The notes beneath the pieces were generated by a model, which was not told the DNA's origin, did no database searches, and saw only the letters and a program-made list of their open reading frames with translations. Shown here piece by piece: positions 8,915 to 16,787 of a DNA stretch of 41,631 nucleotides; positions within the stretch are counted from its first letter, which is position 1; the number at the start of each line of letters is the position of its first letter. The translations under genes were made by a program, and so were the position numbers. The stretch comes from Phycisphaerales bacterium (GTDB lineage Bacteria > Planctomycetota > Phycisphaerae > Phycisphaerales > SM1A02), in NCBI GenBank assembly GCA_030748455.1, contig JASMLY010000048.1, positions 1 to 41,631 of the forward strand, given 5' to 3'.

Positions 8915-9984
8915 GACATGCAATGATTATGGCTGGTGGGAGTGGAACACGACTTTGGCCGATGAGTCGAGGAGAAACACCCAAACAACTTATTCCACTT
9001 TTTAAAGGCAAGTCGCTTTTACAGATTGCTGTTGAACGTCTCGATGGTGTTGTAGAACCCGCCCACCGTTGGATTTGTACTGGCCAAAAACATTGCGAGG
9101 CTATTTGCGAATCACTCCCTCAATTCGCTGAAGACCAGTTACTCGGTGAGCCTGAGGGACGAGACACGCTCAACGCTGTCGGCTTTACGGCTACCGTTCT
9201 CCATAAACTTGACCCAAATGCCATCTTTGCTGTGCTCACCGCAGATCACATCATTCGACCACAAGCAGAATTTTCTAGATGTTTGCAAACTGGATTTTCA
9301 CTCGTTGAAGAAGATCCATCTCGGTTTATTACCTTTGGCATCACGCCAACATTCCCTGCAACGGGCTACGGGTATGTAGAACTTGGTGAAACGATCACTG
9401 AAGGATCGCATGCTTGTCTACGGTTCGTGGAAAAACCAGACGCAGCAACGGCTGAGAACTATATTGCTTCTGGCAACTTTGCTTGGAATAGTGGCATGTT
9501 CGTGTTCCATTGCAAAACTGTGATCGATGCGATCGCTCGAATGCAACCAGATTCCGCCGCGGGGCTTGCACGCATTGGCGAAGCGTGGGGTACGTCGCAG
9601 CAACAAGAAGTCCTCGATCGAGTGTATCCCACTCTTCCTAAAATTAGTGTTGACTACGGACTAATGGAACCCGCTGGAGCTGACAAGGCCGTATCGATTT
9701 GCACAGTTCCGATGCACGTCGAGTGGCTCGATGTTGGGTCGTGGCCAAGTTACGGGGAAACACTTGAAGCCGATGGTCAAGGAAACAGGTCAGACACTCG
9801 ATGTTTTACGCTTGATTGCAACAATACCCTCGCTGTTTCTGATGATCCAAATCATGCGCTCACAATGATTGGTTGCCAAGATCTCATCGTTGTGCATACA
9901 AAAGACGCAACCCTTGTGTTCCCTGCATCAGAAGCTCAAAGAGTCAAGGAAATGCACGGCCTCGTCGACAGTGATTTACGATGA
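8911..9984 (+). CDS. manC: Mannose-1-phosphate guanylyltransferase
   Basis: The enzyme joins GTP and mannose-1-phosphate to GDP-mannose, the donor for surface polysaccharides and glycans. The 357-residue product has the nucleotidyltransferase signature GGSGTRLWPMSR (residues 9-20) followed by TPKQLIPL, the metal-binding region LTADHII, the sugar-binding segment FVEKPD and the late motif SVDYGLMEPA. The length fits the single-domain type that lacks the C-terminal phosphomannose isomerase domain of the long bifunctional forms. It overlaps ruvA and ruvX by 4 nt on either side (ATGA junctions). This is a housekeeping operon of mixed function rather than a polysaccharide cluster. Another hexose-1-phosphate is possible, but the motifs favour mannose. 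Confidence 0.88.
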   Translation: MRHAMIMAGGSGTRLWPMSRGETPKQLIPLFKGKSLLQIAVERLDGVVEPAHRWICTGQKHCEAICESLPQFAEDQLLGEPEGRDTLNAVGFTATVLHKLDPNAIFAVLTADHIIRPQAEFSRCLQTGFSLVEEDPSRFITFGITPTFPATGYGYVELGETITEGSHACLRFVEKPDAATAENYIASGNFAWNSGMFVFHCKTVIDAIARMQPDSAAGLARIGEAWGTSQQQEVLDRVYPTLPKISVDYGLMEPAGADKAVSICTVPMHVEWLDVGSWPSYGETLEADGQGNRSDTRCFTLDCNNTLAVSDDPNHALTMIGCQDLIVVHTKDATLVFPASEAQRVKEMHGLVDSDLR

Positions 9985-10400
9985 GATTTTTAGGTGTAGA
10001 TCTTGGCGATAAACGAACAGGGTTAGCTATTGCAGATGAAGAACCACCCATGGTTCACCCAATCCAAGTTTTAGATATCCCCATTGGCGAGCAACTTGTT
10101 GATGCAATCATTCACGCAATTGAAACGCATTGTGCAGACGCAATTGTACTTGGGTTGCCACTTGATATGGATGGGTCTGTTGGTCCAAGGGCCAAACTCA
10201 CAAAAGAGTTTGGTGAGAAAATTACAAGCAAAACAACAGTTGACATGTATTTCCAAGATGAACGCCTTACATCAGTCGCTGCAGAAGAGCACCTCTCTCA
10301 AAGTGGTCGAACACATAAACAAAAAAAGAAGGTACGTGACGCGATTGCTGCCTCTGAAATTCTCAGTGATTTTCTTGCCTCACGAAACCACGAACAGTAG
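9981..10400 (+). CDS. ruvX: Putative pre-16S rRNA nuclease / Holliday junction resolvase-like YqgF
   Basis: The product is a small RNase H-fold nuclease of the YqgF/RuvX family, which finishes the 5' end of 16S rRNA and was first proposed to resolve Holliday junctions. The 139 residues show the family order: GVDLGDKRTGLAIAD at the start with the first catalytic Asp (D7), VLGLPLDMDGS in the middle, FQDERLTSVAAE with a catalytic Glu, and a C-terminal Asp in KVRDAIAASEIL. The length is typical. It is translationally coupled to the guanylyltransferase (ATGA overlap) and ends the operon. Its 3' end overlaps the convergent phosphogluconolactonase-like gene by 38 nt, and no terminator is visible. 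Confidence 0.92.
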   Translation: MRFLGVDLGDKRTGLAIADEEPPMVHPIQVLDIPIGEQLVDAIIHAIETHCADAIVLGLPLDMDGSVGPRAKLTKEFGEKITSKTTVDMYFQDERLTSVAAEEHLSQSGRTHKQKKKVRDAIAASEILSDFLASRNHEQ

Positions 10401-10971
10401 CATGGGTGCAAGTACTTGCGACTTGTTTACACTCATCTACCGTAGAAGAAACAAGTACCACAGTTCGCACTGAAAGAACATCGAGTGAGGCACAATGTTT
10501 TTGCAATACCACACAATCGAGCCGGGGTGGGTCTTTACCCTCAACTACCTCTGGGAGGGTGCGGTGTACTTGCGCTGAAGGAATGCCGGAATGGTCAACG
10601 ATTATTTCTTTCACGAGTGTACACTCGCTCGTTCCATCGACGCACCACAAATGTGTGGATTGCCAAGGAAGGCCACGAACTATTGGGTCATACATGAGCC
10701 GTTCATACAGTGGTTCAAGATCCTTTGCATTGCTCAGGGCAAGTTGAAAATCGCCAAATTTCGACACACTAGAACTCGCTTCTGCATAAATAAACGCAGC
10801 AATTGCGTCAATCAATTCGTCTTGTTGTTGCCGAACAACAATAGTCCCATTTGGTATTTCAATAACATCTTCACCCCCTTCTGCATCATCGAATTGATAC
10901 GGACCTTCAAGTGATTCCTCAATGAATTTTTCACCCTCCCTCGATCGTGGTGTTTGGTCTTGTTCGTTCAT
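10363..10971 (-). CDS. Degenerate 6-phosphogluconolactonase-like protein
   Basis: This 202-residue protein resembles the N-terminal half of 6-phosphogluconolactonase/NagB-type sugar phosphate enzymes. FQLALSNAKDLEPLYERL stands where the family has the SGGSTP loop, LPWQSTHLWCVDGTSE stands where GDER is expected, and HSGIPSAQVHRTLPE and LDCVVL follow. The sugar-phosphate loop is altered, the GDER motif is not intact, and the GxGxDGH catalytic segment is absent. The protein is also shorter than the usual 230-260 residues. It may therefore be non-catalytic or have a changed role. The start at 10971 overlaps the esterase stop (ATGA), so the two are co-translated. An alternative is a distinct family with the same fold. 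Confidence 0.55.
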   Translation of the reverse strand: MNEQDQTPRSREGEKFIEESLEGPYQFDDAEGGEDVIEIPNGTIVVRQQQDELIDAIAAFIYAEASSSVSKFGDFQLALSNAKDLEPLYERLMYDPIVRGLPWQSTHLWCVDGTSECTLVKEIIVDHSGIPSAQVHRTLPEVVEGKDPPRLDCVVLQKHCASLDVLSVRTVVLVSSTVDECKQVASTCTHATVRGFVRQENH

Positions 10972-12485
10972 TCGCTTGATTCTGGTTCCGGACCCAATTG
11001 GGGTGCTTGGTTGTTTGTAAGCCCAAGTTTTTTGGCAAACCACTCATCCATTTCAACAATGACTGATGCACGAAACACTGATCCATGGTCGCCACCCTCG
11101 ATCACACGAACCATTGCATCAAAATCTTTCTCATTGAAAAACTCCCCCAAGTCGATCACTGGTTGTTCAAGATAAAAGGTATCGAGACCGCCGGCGATGA
11201 TCTTAATTTTCCCCGCAAGTTTCGGGGAAAGTTCCTCCCAATGTTCTTCGAGCACTGTACGTATGTCATACGCTTTCCAGTACTCAACAACTTCTTGGTG
11301 GACTTCTCCGCTCTGACGATCGCATAGTTTTTTGGGTCTACCATCATCTCCTTTTGGACTAAAAGCCCATTCAAAAGAGCCCATTTGCCCACCATCTACA
11401 AGCGTATCATCGAGGGCATAAAACTCTGGGGCTAACAACACGGGCGATCCACCCATTCTTGCGATTGGCCTTGGTTCACCGTGTTCGTCGAACAACACAT
11501 TCGCATGTTCAGCGTAGAGGTCAGCAGTTTGAAAGTTCCGAAAGTCAATAGGATCGGGAGCAAGACTCCACGCACAAGAGAACAAATCTGGGTTTTGAAT
11601 GAGAAGCCACAATGAAGCCCAGCCTCCCGAAGAATGTCCTGCAAGGTATCGTTTTTCAGCAGATCCACCGAGGTTGTATTTCTCTTCAAGGAAGGGAAGA
11701 AACTCATCAATAAATGCTGTCATTCGTGGACCGTTGTTTTCAGAGTCCGCAAAGACGTGATGCCCGCCGTAACACTGCGCATTTAAAATGACTCTGCACA
11801 CCTGATCGTCATAGAACGAAGCAGTGAACATCATTTTCATATACCGCCCGCCATAGTGATCGCTCCCATACCCACCAATCCAATAGGTAACTGGATAGGG
11901 CTCTTCACGGTTTGGGTCGTACTCATCAGGAACAATAACGCACGCACCGTGCTGGATTTCTCTACCGTGGAACTCGCTGAGGAGTTCACTCTTCGTTTCA
12001 ATCAGCCGCAGATTTTTATGGGGTTTCCAATCACGAGTTGGAACTGCGTTTTCTAACTCTAATGAAACGGTTCCCGCGTTTTGCCCATTCCCCTCAAACA
12101 CGACACCCGATCCATACAACCCTCCTTCAAATGCAATTCTTGAAGTGTCTAGGTTTCTTCGAAGTACAGCAACGGCTTTCCAAGGACCATCAGTAAGTTC
12201 GGATGGGGGTCCCGTCAAGCCCTTCGCTTGCTCGGAAACAATCAGGGGTGTATCTTTTTCCCAATCTTCAACTTCCACTGAATAAAAAGGTTCTGGATTG
12301 AACCAATTTGGACCACCGATCAGAGGAACTTTTCCTTTGGTCAACATGATGTAGAGTCGACCAGAAACGACATCTCCGACATCACCATGGTGCGTCACAG
12401 AAAATTCCAAGGGACGCACTTCTGTCTCAGGCTCAGGGACGGGGTTTGTTAACAGAAGCAGAAACGTGAGGATGGGTACAAGCAT
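10968..12485 (-). CDS. Secreted esterase-type alpha/beta hydrolase (esterase D-like)
   Basis: The 505-residue protein starts with a signal peptide (MLVPILTFLLLLTNPVPEP). A beta-rich N-terminal part of about 150 residues is followed by an esterase domain from about residue 175. The catalytic serine lies in GHSSGG (283-288, nucleophile S285). A likely Asp is in GGLDTFYL and a likely His in EGGDHGSVF near the C-terminus, completing the triad. VIVPDEYDPNREEPYPVTYWIGGYG is the typical entry strand of the putative-esterase family, and the sequence ends acidic. It probably cleaves an ester outside the cytoplasm, but the substrate cannot be named. I chose ATG 12485 because it directly precedes the signal peptide; a longer frame would run into ctaA. 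It sits between ctaA and the phosphogluconolactonase-like gene. Confidence 0.75.
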   Translation of the reverse strand: MLVPILTFLLLLTNPVPEPETEVRPLEFSVTHHGDVGDVVSGRLYIMLTKGKVPLIGGPNWFNPEPFYSVEVEDWEKDTPLIVSEQAKGLTGPPSELTDGPWKAVAVLRRNLDTSRIAFEGGLYGSGVVFEGNGQNAGTVSLELENAVPTRDWKPHKNLRLIETKSELLSEFHGREIQHGACVIVPDEYDPNREEPYPVTYWIGGYGSDHYGGRYMKMMFTASFYDDQVCRVILNAQCYGGHHVFADSENNGPRMTAFIDEFLPFLEEKYNLGGSAEKRYLAGHSSGGWASLWLLIQNPDLFSCAWSLAPDPIDFRNFQTADLYAEHANVLFDEHGEPRPIARMGGSPVLLAPEFYALDDTLVDGGQMGSFEWAFSPKGDDGRPKKLCDRQSGEVHQEVVEYWKAYDIRTVLEEHWEELSPKLAGKIKIIAGGLDTFYLEQPVIDLGEFFNEKDFDAMVRVIEGGDHGSVFRASVIVEMDEWFAKKLGLTNNQAPQLGPEPESSE

Positions 12486-12489
12486 CAGT

Positions 12490-13803
12490 TCATTGTAGCG
12501 ACCTAGCCCACCTCGCCCAAGCCAAACCGGCTGCACTCGCACCAAGAAGCAACGCACCGTTTGCTTGATGGAGGGTGGTGAGGATCACTTCATACATCGG
12601 AATGTGGTCACCCGATTGTAGTAATACCGCAATGAGTGCTCCACCACCAAGGAGTAACTGCAGCCCTACAAGTGCTAGGATGATCACACCAAATGTTTTT
12701 AATGGGTACATGCCCCGATCGCGCAAACGCAGGCCAAACAAAACAGCAAAGATCAGTACAAGAAAAGCAACTGCAATGTGGGTGTACAGAACATGGGTTG
12801 CTTTTGGTGCAAGTGTTTCAACACCAAGCATGTGCCGATACACTGCACCGAGAACGAGTTGGAAGACCATGGAACCCAATAACAACCAACCAAAAAGAAC
12901 ATCTTTTGAATTGGTGGTTTTTTCAGTCAAGCCTGCCCTCCAAGATGGTGCCATCATTGCTGCGAGCCAGACGAACCCTGCAAAAATGAGTTGTCCGACA
13001 ACGCCGTGCACAACACCAATCCAAACATTTGGGTTAAGGAGTTCGCGATCTTGAGAAAGGGTCAGATGACCTGTCACCCGTAATCCACCAAGCAATCCCT
13101 GCAAACAAACAAGTAAAAAAATGACCGTTGCGACAGTGCGCATGGTTTTGCGTGTGCTCCACCTGAACGCACACGCGAGCAATACAAGCGAAGTTATTCC
13201 TACGAACATCCCCGTCAAGCGGTGCGCATGTTCATAAAAAACGCCTTCGTTTTCTGATGAGACCATTTCAGTCAGTGGGTAGAGCAGCATGTTGTGCCCG
13301 TAACTGTTTGGCCAGTCTGGAACTGCAAGCCCCGCCTCCATCCCTGTCACAAGCCCCCCCGTGACGAGCATTAAAAAAACGAGAACTGCTGCAGTGACGA
13401 AAAATCGGTACTGCCAATCGACTCTGGCTAGGTTGGGTCTCATAGAAGATCCAACTTTTGACCCGATGAAGGTCAACCCAACTGAGCCTCCGAATAATAG
13501 TGCAAACCAGAGAAAACCCTTTGAAAACATCTCTTCACTACCCGAGCCTCCAACAAGGCTTCCTAGTAGCATCAAATTGAGGAACGCCGAAATGCTCCCA
13601 ATCCAAACACTCTGAAGGCTCGATCCCCCACATGTAGCATTCACTACTCCTGCATACGCCAAACTTAAACCTGCAAGTATAAAAAGCACTTCGCCGCTTG
13701 ATGGACCTGCAAATAGGAGGGATACATAACTGAACATCCACATCGCTGTTGTTGCAGCAAATGCCAATGTTAACGTTCGGGCAACTGTCTCAAGTGTTCT
13801 CAT
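12490..13803 (-). CDS. ctaA: Heme A synthase with an N-terminal membrane extension
   Basis: CtaA oxidises the C8 methyl of heme O to a formyl group to give heme A for aa3/caa3 oxidases. The canonical part starts near residue 125 with FLMLVTGGLVTGMEAGLAVPDWPNSYGHN. It carries the expected heme-ligand histidines in YEHAHRLTG, GVVHGVVGQL, LYTHIAVAF and LHQANGALL. At 437 residues it is about 100 longer than most CtaA proteins: four extra hydrophobic segments precede the core, so about twelve membrane helices are likely. No cysteine pair is seen in the first external loop, unlike the Bacillus type. It is divergent from ctaB across only 38 bp, which ties both heme-modifying steps to the same control region, and it lies near the caa3 oxidase operon it serves. 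Confidence 0.92.
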   Translation of the reverse strand: MRTLETVARTLTLAFAATTAMWMFSYVSLLFAGPSSGEVLFILAGLSLAYAGVVNATCGGSSLQSVWIGSISAFLNLMLLGSLVGGSGSEEMFSKGFLWFALLFGGSVGLTFIGSKVGSSMRPNLARVDWQYRFFVTAAVLVFLMLVTGGLVTGMEAGLAVPDWPNSYGHNMLLYPLTEMVSSENEGVFYEHAHRLTGMFVGITSLVLLACAFRWSTRKTMRTVATVIFLLVCLQGLLGGLRVTGHLTLSQDRELLNPNVWIGVVHGVVGQLIFAGFVWLAAMMAPSWRAGLTEKTTNSKDVLFGWLLLGSMVFQLVLGAVYRHMLGVETLAPKATHVLYTHIAVAFLVLIFAVLFGLRLRDRGMYPLKTFGVIILALVGLQLLLGGGALIAVLLQSGDHIPMYEVILTTLHQANGALLLGASAAGLAWARWARSLQ

Positions 13804-13816
13804 GGCGAAAGATACA

Positions 13817-13822
13817 TATACT
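13817..13822 (+). promoter_or_regulatory. Possible -10 box for ctaB in the 38-bp ctaA/ctaB gap
   Basis: TATACT matches the sigma-70 -10 consensus in five of six positions and lies 19 nt before the ctaB start. No convincing -35 box stands 16-18 bp upstream, where the sequence is already inside ctaA. The gap is too short for two fully separate promoters, so the divergent ctaA promoter must overlap it or lie inside ctaB. Confidence 0.3.
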
Positions 13823-13841
13823 ACTCGGTTGCACGTTTTTT

Positions 13842-14783
13842 ATGAATGACCAACCAATACCAATACACGTAAATGCACGTAAAGAAGGACTTTCAGGTCT
13901 TCTTCAAGCATACGCAGAACTCACCAAAGCCAAACTCAGTGTCCTTGTTGTCATGAGTACTGGCGTTGCTTTTGTCATGGCGAGCGAACTCGGTGTTGAC
14001 TGGTTGGTACTCTTGTGGACCATATTGGGCACGACATTAAGCGCAGGTGCTGCAGCTGCCCTGAACCAACTCTTCGAATACAAACGCGATTGTGCAATGC
14101 ACCGAACACTCGGGAGGCCGTTGCCCTCGGGACGAATTTCCAAAGTCCACGCCTTCGTCGTAGGAATGGCACTCGCATATCTCGGAATTTTTACACTCGC
14201 CATAGGTGCAAATCCTGCAGCTGCGGGGATTTCGTTCCTTACGATCCTTTTTTATGTGTTGGTCTATACACCTCTGAAGCCAAAAACTACATTGAATACA
14301 TTTGTTGGTGCGTTTGTCGGTGCGCTCCCTCCGCTCATTGGATGGGTCGCTGCAACCAACGCGCTGAGCGCTTCTGCTTGGCTACTTGCGGGAATTTTGT
14401 TCCTCTGGCAAATTCCACACTTTCTCGCACTCGCGTGGAAATATCGTGAACAATATGAACAAGGAGGATTCTATATGCTTCCTTCGGTGGATCCAAGCGG
14501 CGAGCTCACTGGTAGAGCGAGCGTGCTTGCATCACTCTGCCTCATTCCACTCTGTTTGCTACTCACGAGTGTGGAGACCACGAACTCTGTGTTTGCTCTT
14601 TGTGCATCACTGCTCAATACATGGTTTGTCATTGTCTCGTTTCAGTTTTGGAAATCACCAAATAATACAACTGCAATGAAAATGTTCATTGCAAGTATCA
14701 TCTATTTACCACTGCTCTTCCTTCTCATGTTACTTACGAGACAATACGTCACATTTCAAGATATCACGGCGACAATCCTATGA
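13842..14783 (+). CDS. ctaB: Protoheme IX farnesyltransferase (heme O synthase)
   Basis: CtaB (CyoE) adds a farnesyl chain to heme B to make heme O, the precursor of heme A. The 313-residue polytopic protein of the UbiA prenyltransferase family has about nine membrane segments. The first family motif lies in AALNQLFEYKRDCAMHRTLGRPLP, with the Asn and acidic residues that bind diphosphate through magnesium. A second conserved region is YTPLKPKTTLNTFVGAFVGALPPLIGW, and FLWQIPHFLALAWKYREQYEQGGFYML is a CyoE signature. I chose ATG 13842 (MNDQPIPIHV) because the frame upstream lies inside the opposite gene. Its stop overlaps the DUF3179 start (ATGA). It is divergent from ctaA, the next enzyme in the pathway. 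Confidence 0.95.
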   Translation: MNDQPIPIHVNARKEGLSGLLQAYAELTKAKLSVLVVMSTGVAFVMASELGVDWLVLLWTILGTTLSAGAAAALNQLFEYKRDCAMHRTLGRPLPSGRISKVHAFVVGMALAYLGIFTLAIGANPAAAGISFLTILFYVLVYTPLKPKTTLNTFVGAFVGALPPLIGWVAATNALSASAWLLAGILFLWQIPHFLALAWKYREQYEQGGFYMLPSVDPSGELTGRASVLASLCLIPLCLLLTSVETTNSVFALCASLLNTWFVIVSFQFWKSPNNTTAMKMFIASIIYLPLLFLLMLLTRQYVTFQDITATIL

Positions 14784-15850
14784 CAGATCAACAAGTCCGA
14801 CTTACGTTCAAAGATGGTGGCTGGGTTTTAGTGATGACTGGAATCGTTTTACTTGGTGTGATTGTCTGGGCGCTTGCACCAGCGATCTTTCGTCTTGCTG
14901 ACCTCCCACCCGGTGATAATAAAAACATCGAAACGTATGAATTCAATCTATCTGAATTACAATTAGAACGTTCGACGGTCGTTCCTTCGATGCGGCATCG
15001 AAATATGTCACCTGTAGTCTTAGAACCACAGACAGTTTCACCTGAAGAGATACAAGTACTAAACAATTCCAAACGCGACCCCCTACTCGTGAGCAAAGAC
15101 CTCGTCGTTGGAGTTGAAATCAATGGTGAATCTAGGGCATACCCATTGCATTTTTTGCATGTTCATGAAATTGTGAATGACACTCTTGGAGGAATTGATA
15201 TCGCAGTATTCTGGCACTGGCCAAGTGGGCACGTTGCCGTCTTCGAGAGAATGCTCAATGGGACACTTGCAGAGTTTGCAAATAGCGGCCTCTCGGGTAA
15301 TGGGGGTATGTTGTTTTACCCCCTCTCTGAAATCGTTGGAAATGAAACACTCTACGCCGCACTGCTTGAAAAATCAGTAACCGGAAATTCAGAGCAACTT
15401 ACTCCAATCCCACACTCAGTTGTAAGTTGGAAAGTCTGGCACGAACAGCATCCCAACACGACATCTCTCGCACCAGATGCGCAAATGAAAAAACGATACC
15501 GCAAAGCGAGCCCCGAACTCTATTTTCGTACTGAAAAAATTCATTTCCCTGCAAACCCGATGCCAGACGATCGCATCAACCCAAAAACCCCAGTTGTGTC
15601 TGTCCGAGTAGGTGACAGTTCTAAAGTTTTCTCACTGCCTGCCATCCTTGAACATGTTGGTGATGAGGGAACATTTTCGACGATCATTGGAGATGTTGAA
15701 ATCGACATTACCGCCTACGCCACGCCCCTCGCTGTTTCTGTGAAGCGCAACGATGGTATACCCGTGCACACAACTCGGTCTCTCTGGTTTGCGTGGTTTG
15801 CAAATCATCCCGAAACTACAGTAGAGCCACTCGATTCGTTACGTCACTAA
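14780..15850 (+). CDS. DUF3179 domain membrane-anchored protein
   Basis: The 356-residue protein has one N-terminal membrane segment (about residues 14-35) and an external domain of the DUF3179 family, whose function is unknown. The diagnostic core is DPLLVSKDLVVGVEINGESRAYPLHFLHVHEIVNDTLGG at about residues 95-135. Most relatives next have a Cys-containing segment (CPLCGT type), but here it reads FWHWPSGHVAVFER, with no cysteine. Whatever depends on those cysteines is therefore lost or altered. A later part, VVSWKVWHEQHPNTTSLAPD, is typical of the family. It is coupled to ctaB by a 4-nt overlap, so a link with heme or oxidase assembly is possible but unproven. Its 3' end overlaps the convergent coxC-like gene by 12 nt. 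Confidence 0.75.
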   Translation: MTDQQVRLTFKDGGWVLVMTGIVLLGVIVWALAPAIFRLADLPPGDNKNIETYEFNLSELQLERSTVVPSMRHRNMSPVVLEPQTVSPEEIQVLNNSKRDPLLVSKDLVVGVEINGESRAYPLHFLHVHEIVNDTLGGIDIAVFWHWPSGHVAVFERMLNGTLAEFANSGLSGNGGMLFYPLSEIVGNETLYAALLEKSVTGNSEQLTPIPHSVVSWKVWHEQHPNTTSLAPDAQMKKRYRKASPELYFRTEKIHFPANPMPDDRINPKTPVVSVRVGDSSKVFSLPAILEHVGDEGTFSTIIGDVEIDITAYATPLAVSVKRNDGIPVHTTRSLWFAWFANHPETTVEPLDSLRH

Positions 15851-16390
15851 TATGGTGACAAAAAACGCAATCCAAACGACTACCAAAAAACGCCAGTAGA
15901 ACAACAGTAATGGATAGAGTCTCTTTTTCGTCTGCTTTTGTTTTGCAAATGCTCCTTTTAGTAAAACAACAAAACCTCCAAGTGTATAAAGCAGGTGCAT
16001 CGTCACAAGCACAATGACTGCCACACGTGCAGCAGAAATTGCATCGTGCAGCACACCGCGAGGAGGCAACTCTGAAACAAATGAATTGTTAAATCTTGTC
16101 ACTGCGATCAGTTGTAACGCCACAAACAAGATGGTGAGCAATGTCGCAAACCGAAACCTCCCCTTGCCAATCGCTAAACAAGAGACAAGCAGCACTCCGC
16201 TATTCATCCAGAACAGAATCGGAATATCGACCGATTCCGTTGGCTGCGCATTCGATTGAATGATCGCAATCACAACAACTGCTATTGTCGACAACAAAAG
16301 TAATGCCCCAACACATAAAAGCAGACCGAGCCAAGTGGCGCGGTCTGCTCCTGAATCTGACTGAAATACGCGCTTTGCGCTTCCTTGCAT
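15839..16390 (-). CDS. Divergent cytochrome c oxidase subunit III-like protein
   Basis: This 183-residue protein has five predicted membrane segments (about 20-45, 57-75, 80-98, 120-145 and 160-182), the number found in short bacterial subunit III proteins of caa3 oxidases. Matching features are FWMNSGVLLVSCLAIG in the second segment, MHLLYTLGGFVVLL in the fourth and FYWRFLVVVWIAFFVTIL in the last. The usual Gln...Glu-Trp pattern of the third segment is replaced by LQLIAVTRF, so sequence support is weak and the call leans on position. Its start overlaps the coxD stop by one base (TAATG), and it is the last gene of the ACIII-oxidase operon. Its 3' end overlaps the convergent DUF3179 gene by 12 nt. 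Confidence 0.65.
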   Translation of the reverse strand: MQGSAKRVFQSDSGADRATWLGLLLCVGALLLLSTIAVVVIAIIQSNAQPTESVDIPILFWMNSGVLLVSCLAIGKGRFRFATLLTILFVALQLIAVTRFNNSFVSELPPRGVLHDAISAARVAVIVLVTMHLLYTLGGFVVLLKGAFAKQKQTKKRLYPLLLFYWRFLVVVWIAFFVTILVT

Positions 16391-16782
16391 TAGTGCCCTT
16401 CTTTAATTTTGGACATTGCCTCAACCACTTCTGGCGTGTCCCCCTTGATGATTTCTGGTTGATACTCCACTGTATCTGTTAAGGCGATTGCGATAAACAA
16501 CACAACAAAAAGGATCGAACCAACAAACACAAATCCAATAAATGGTCGATCCCAACGAAGGTGCATAAAGTACAAACCAACGAACGTCGCTTTTACACTC
16601 GCAACGAAGAGCGCCATAATAATGCCCATTTCAGCAATATTGATTTCGGTGAAGTCGTACAGAGACACCCAAACAGTGACGGCTGTGAGAAATAACAAAA
16701 TAGCACAGATCAATGTGAGAAATTTTATCGAAACGATGTGACCAACTTGTGCATCATGAGTTTGATCTTGGTGTGTAGACAT
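16390..16782 (-). CDS. coxD: Cytochrome c oxidase subunit IV family protein
   Basis: This small bacterial subunit IV stabilises the caa3/aa3 oxidase in the inner membrane. The 130-residue product has three membrane segments (about residues 23-43, 54-76 and 84-107). The second and third carry the family pattern MALFVASVKATFVGLYFMHLRWDRPFI. The N-terminus is hydrophilic and His-rich (MSTHQDQTHDAQ). I chose ATG 16782 because it lies just after the coxA stop at 16788; the frame runs further upstream, but only into coxA. It is coupled to the subunit III-like gene by a TAATG overlap. Confidence 0.85.
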   Translation of the reverse strand: MSTHQDQTHDAQVGHIVSIKFLTLICAILLFLTAVTVWVSLYDFTEINIAEMGIIMALFVASVKATFVGLYFMHLRWDRPFIGFVFVGSILFVVLFIAIALTDTVEYQPEIIKGDTPEVVEAMSKIKEGH

Positions 16783-16787
16783 AACAG

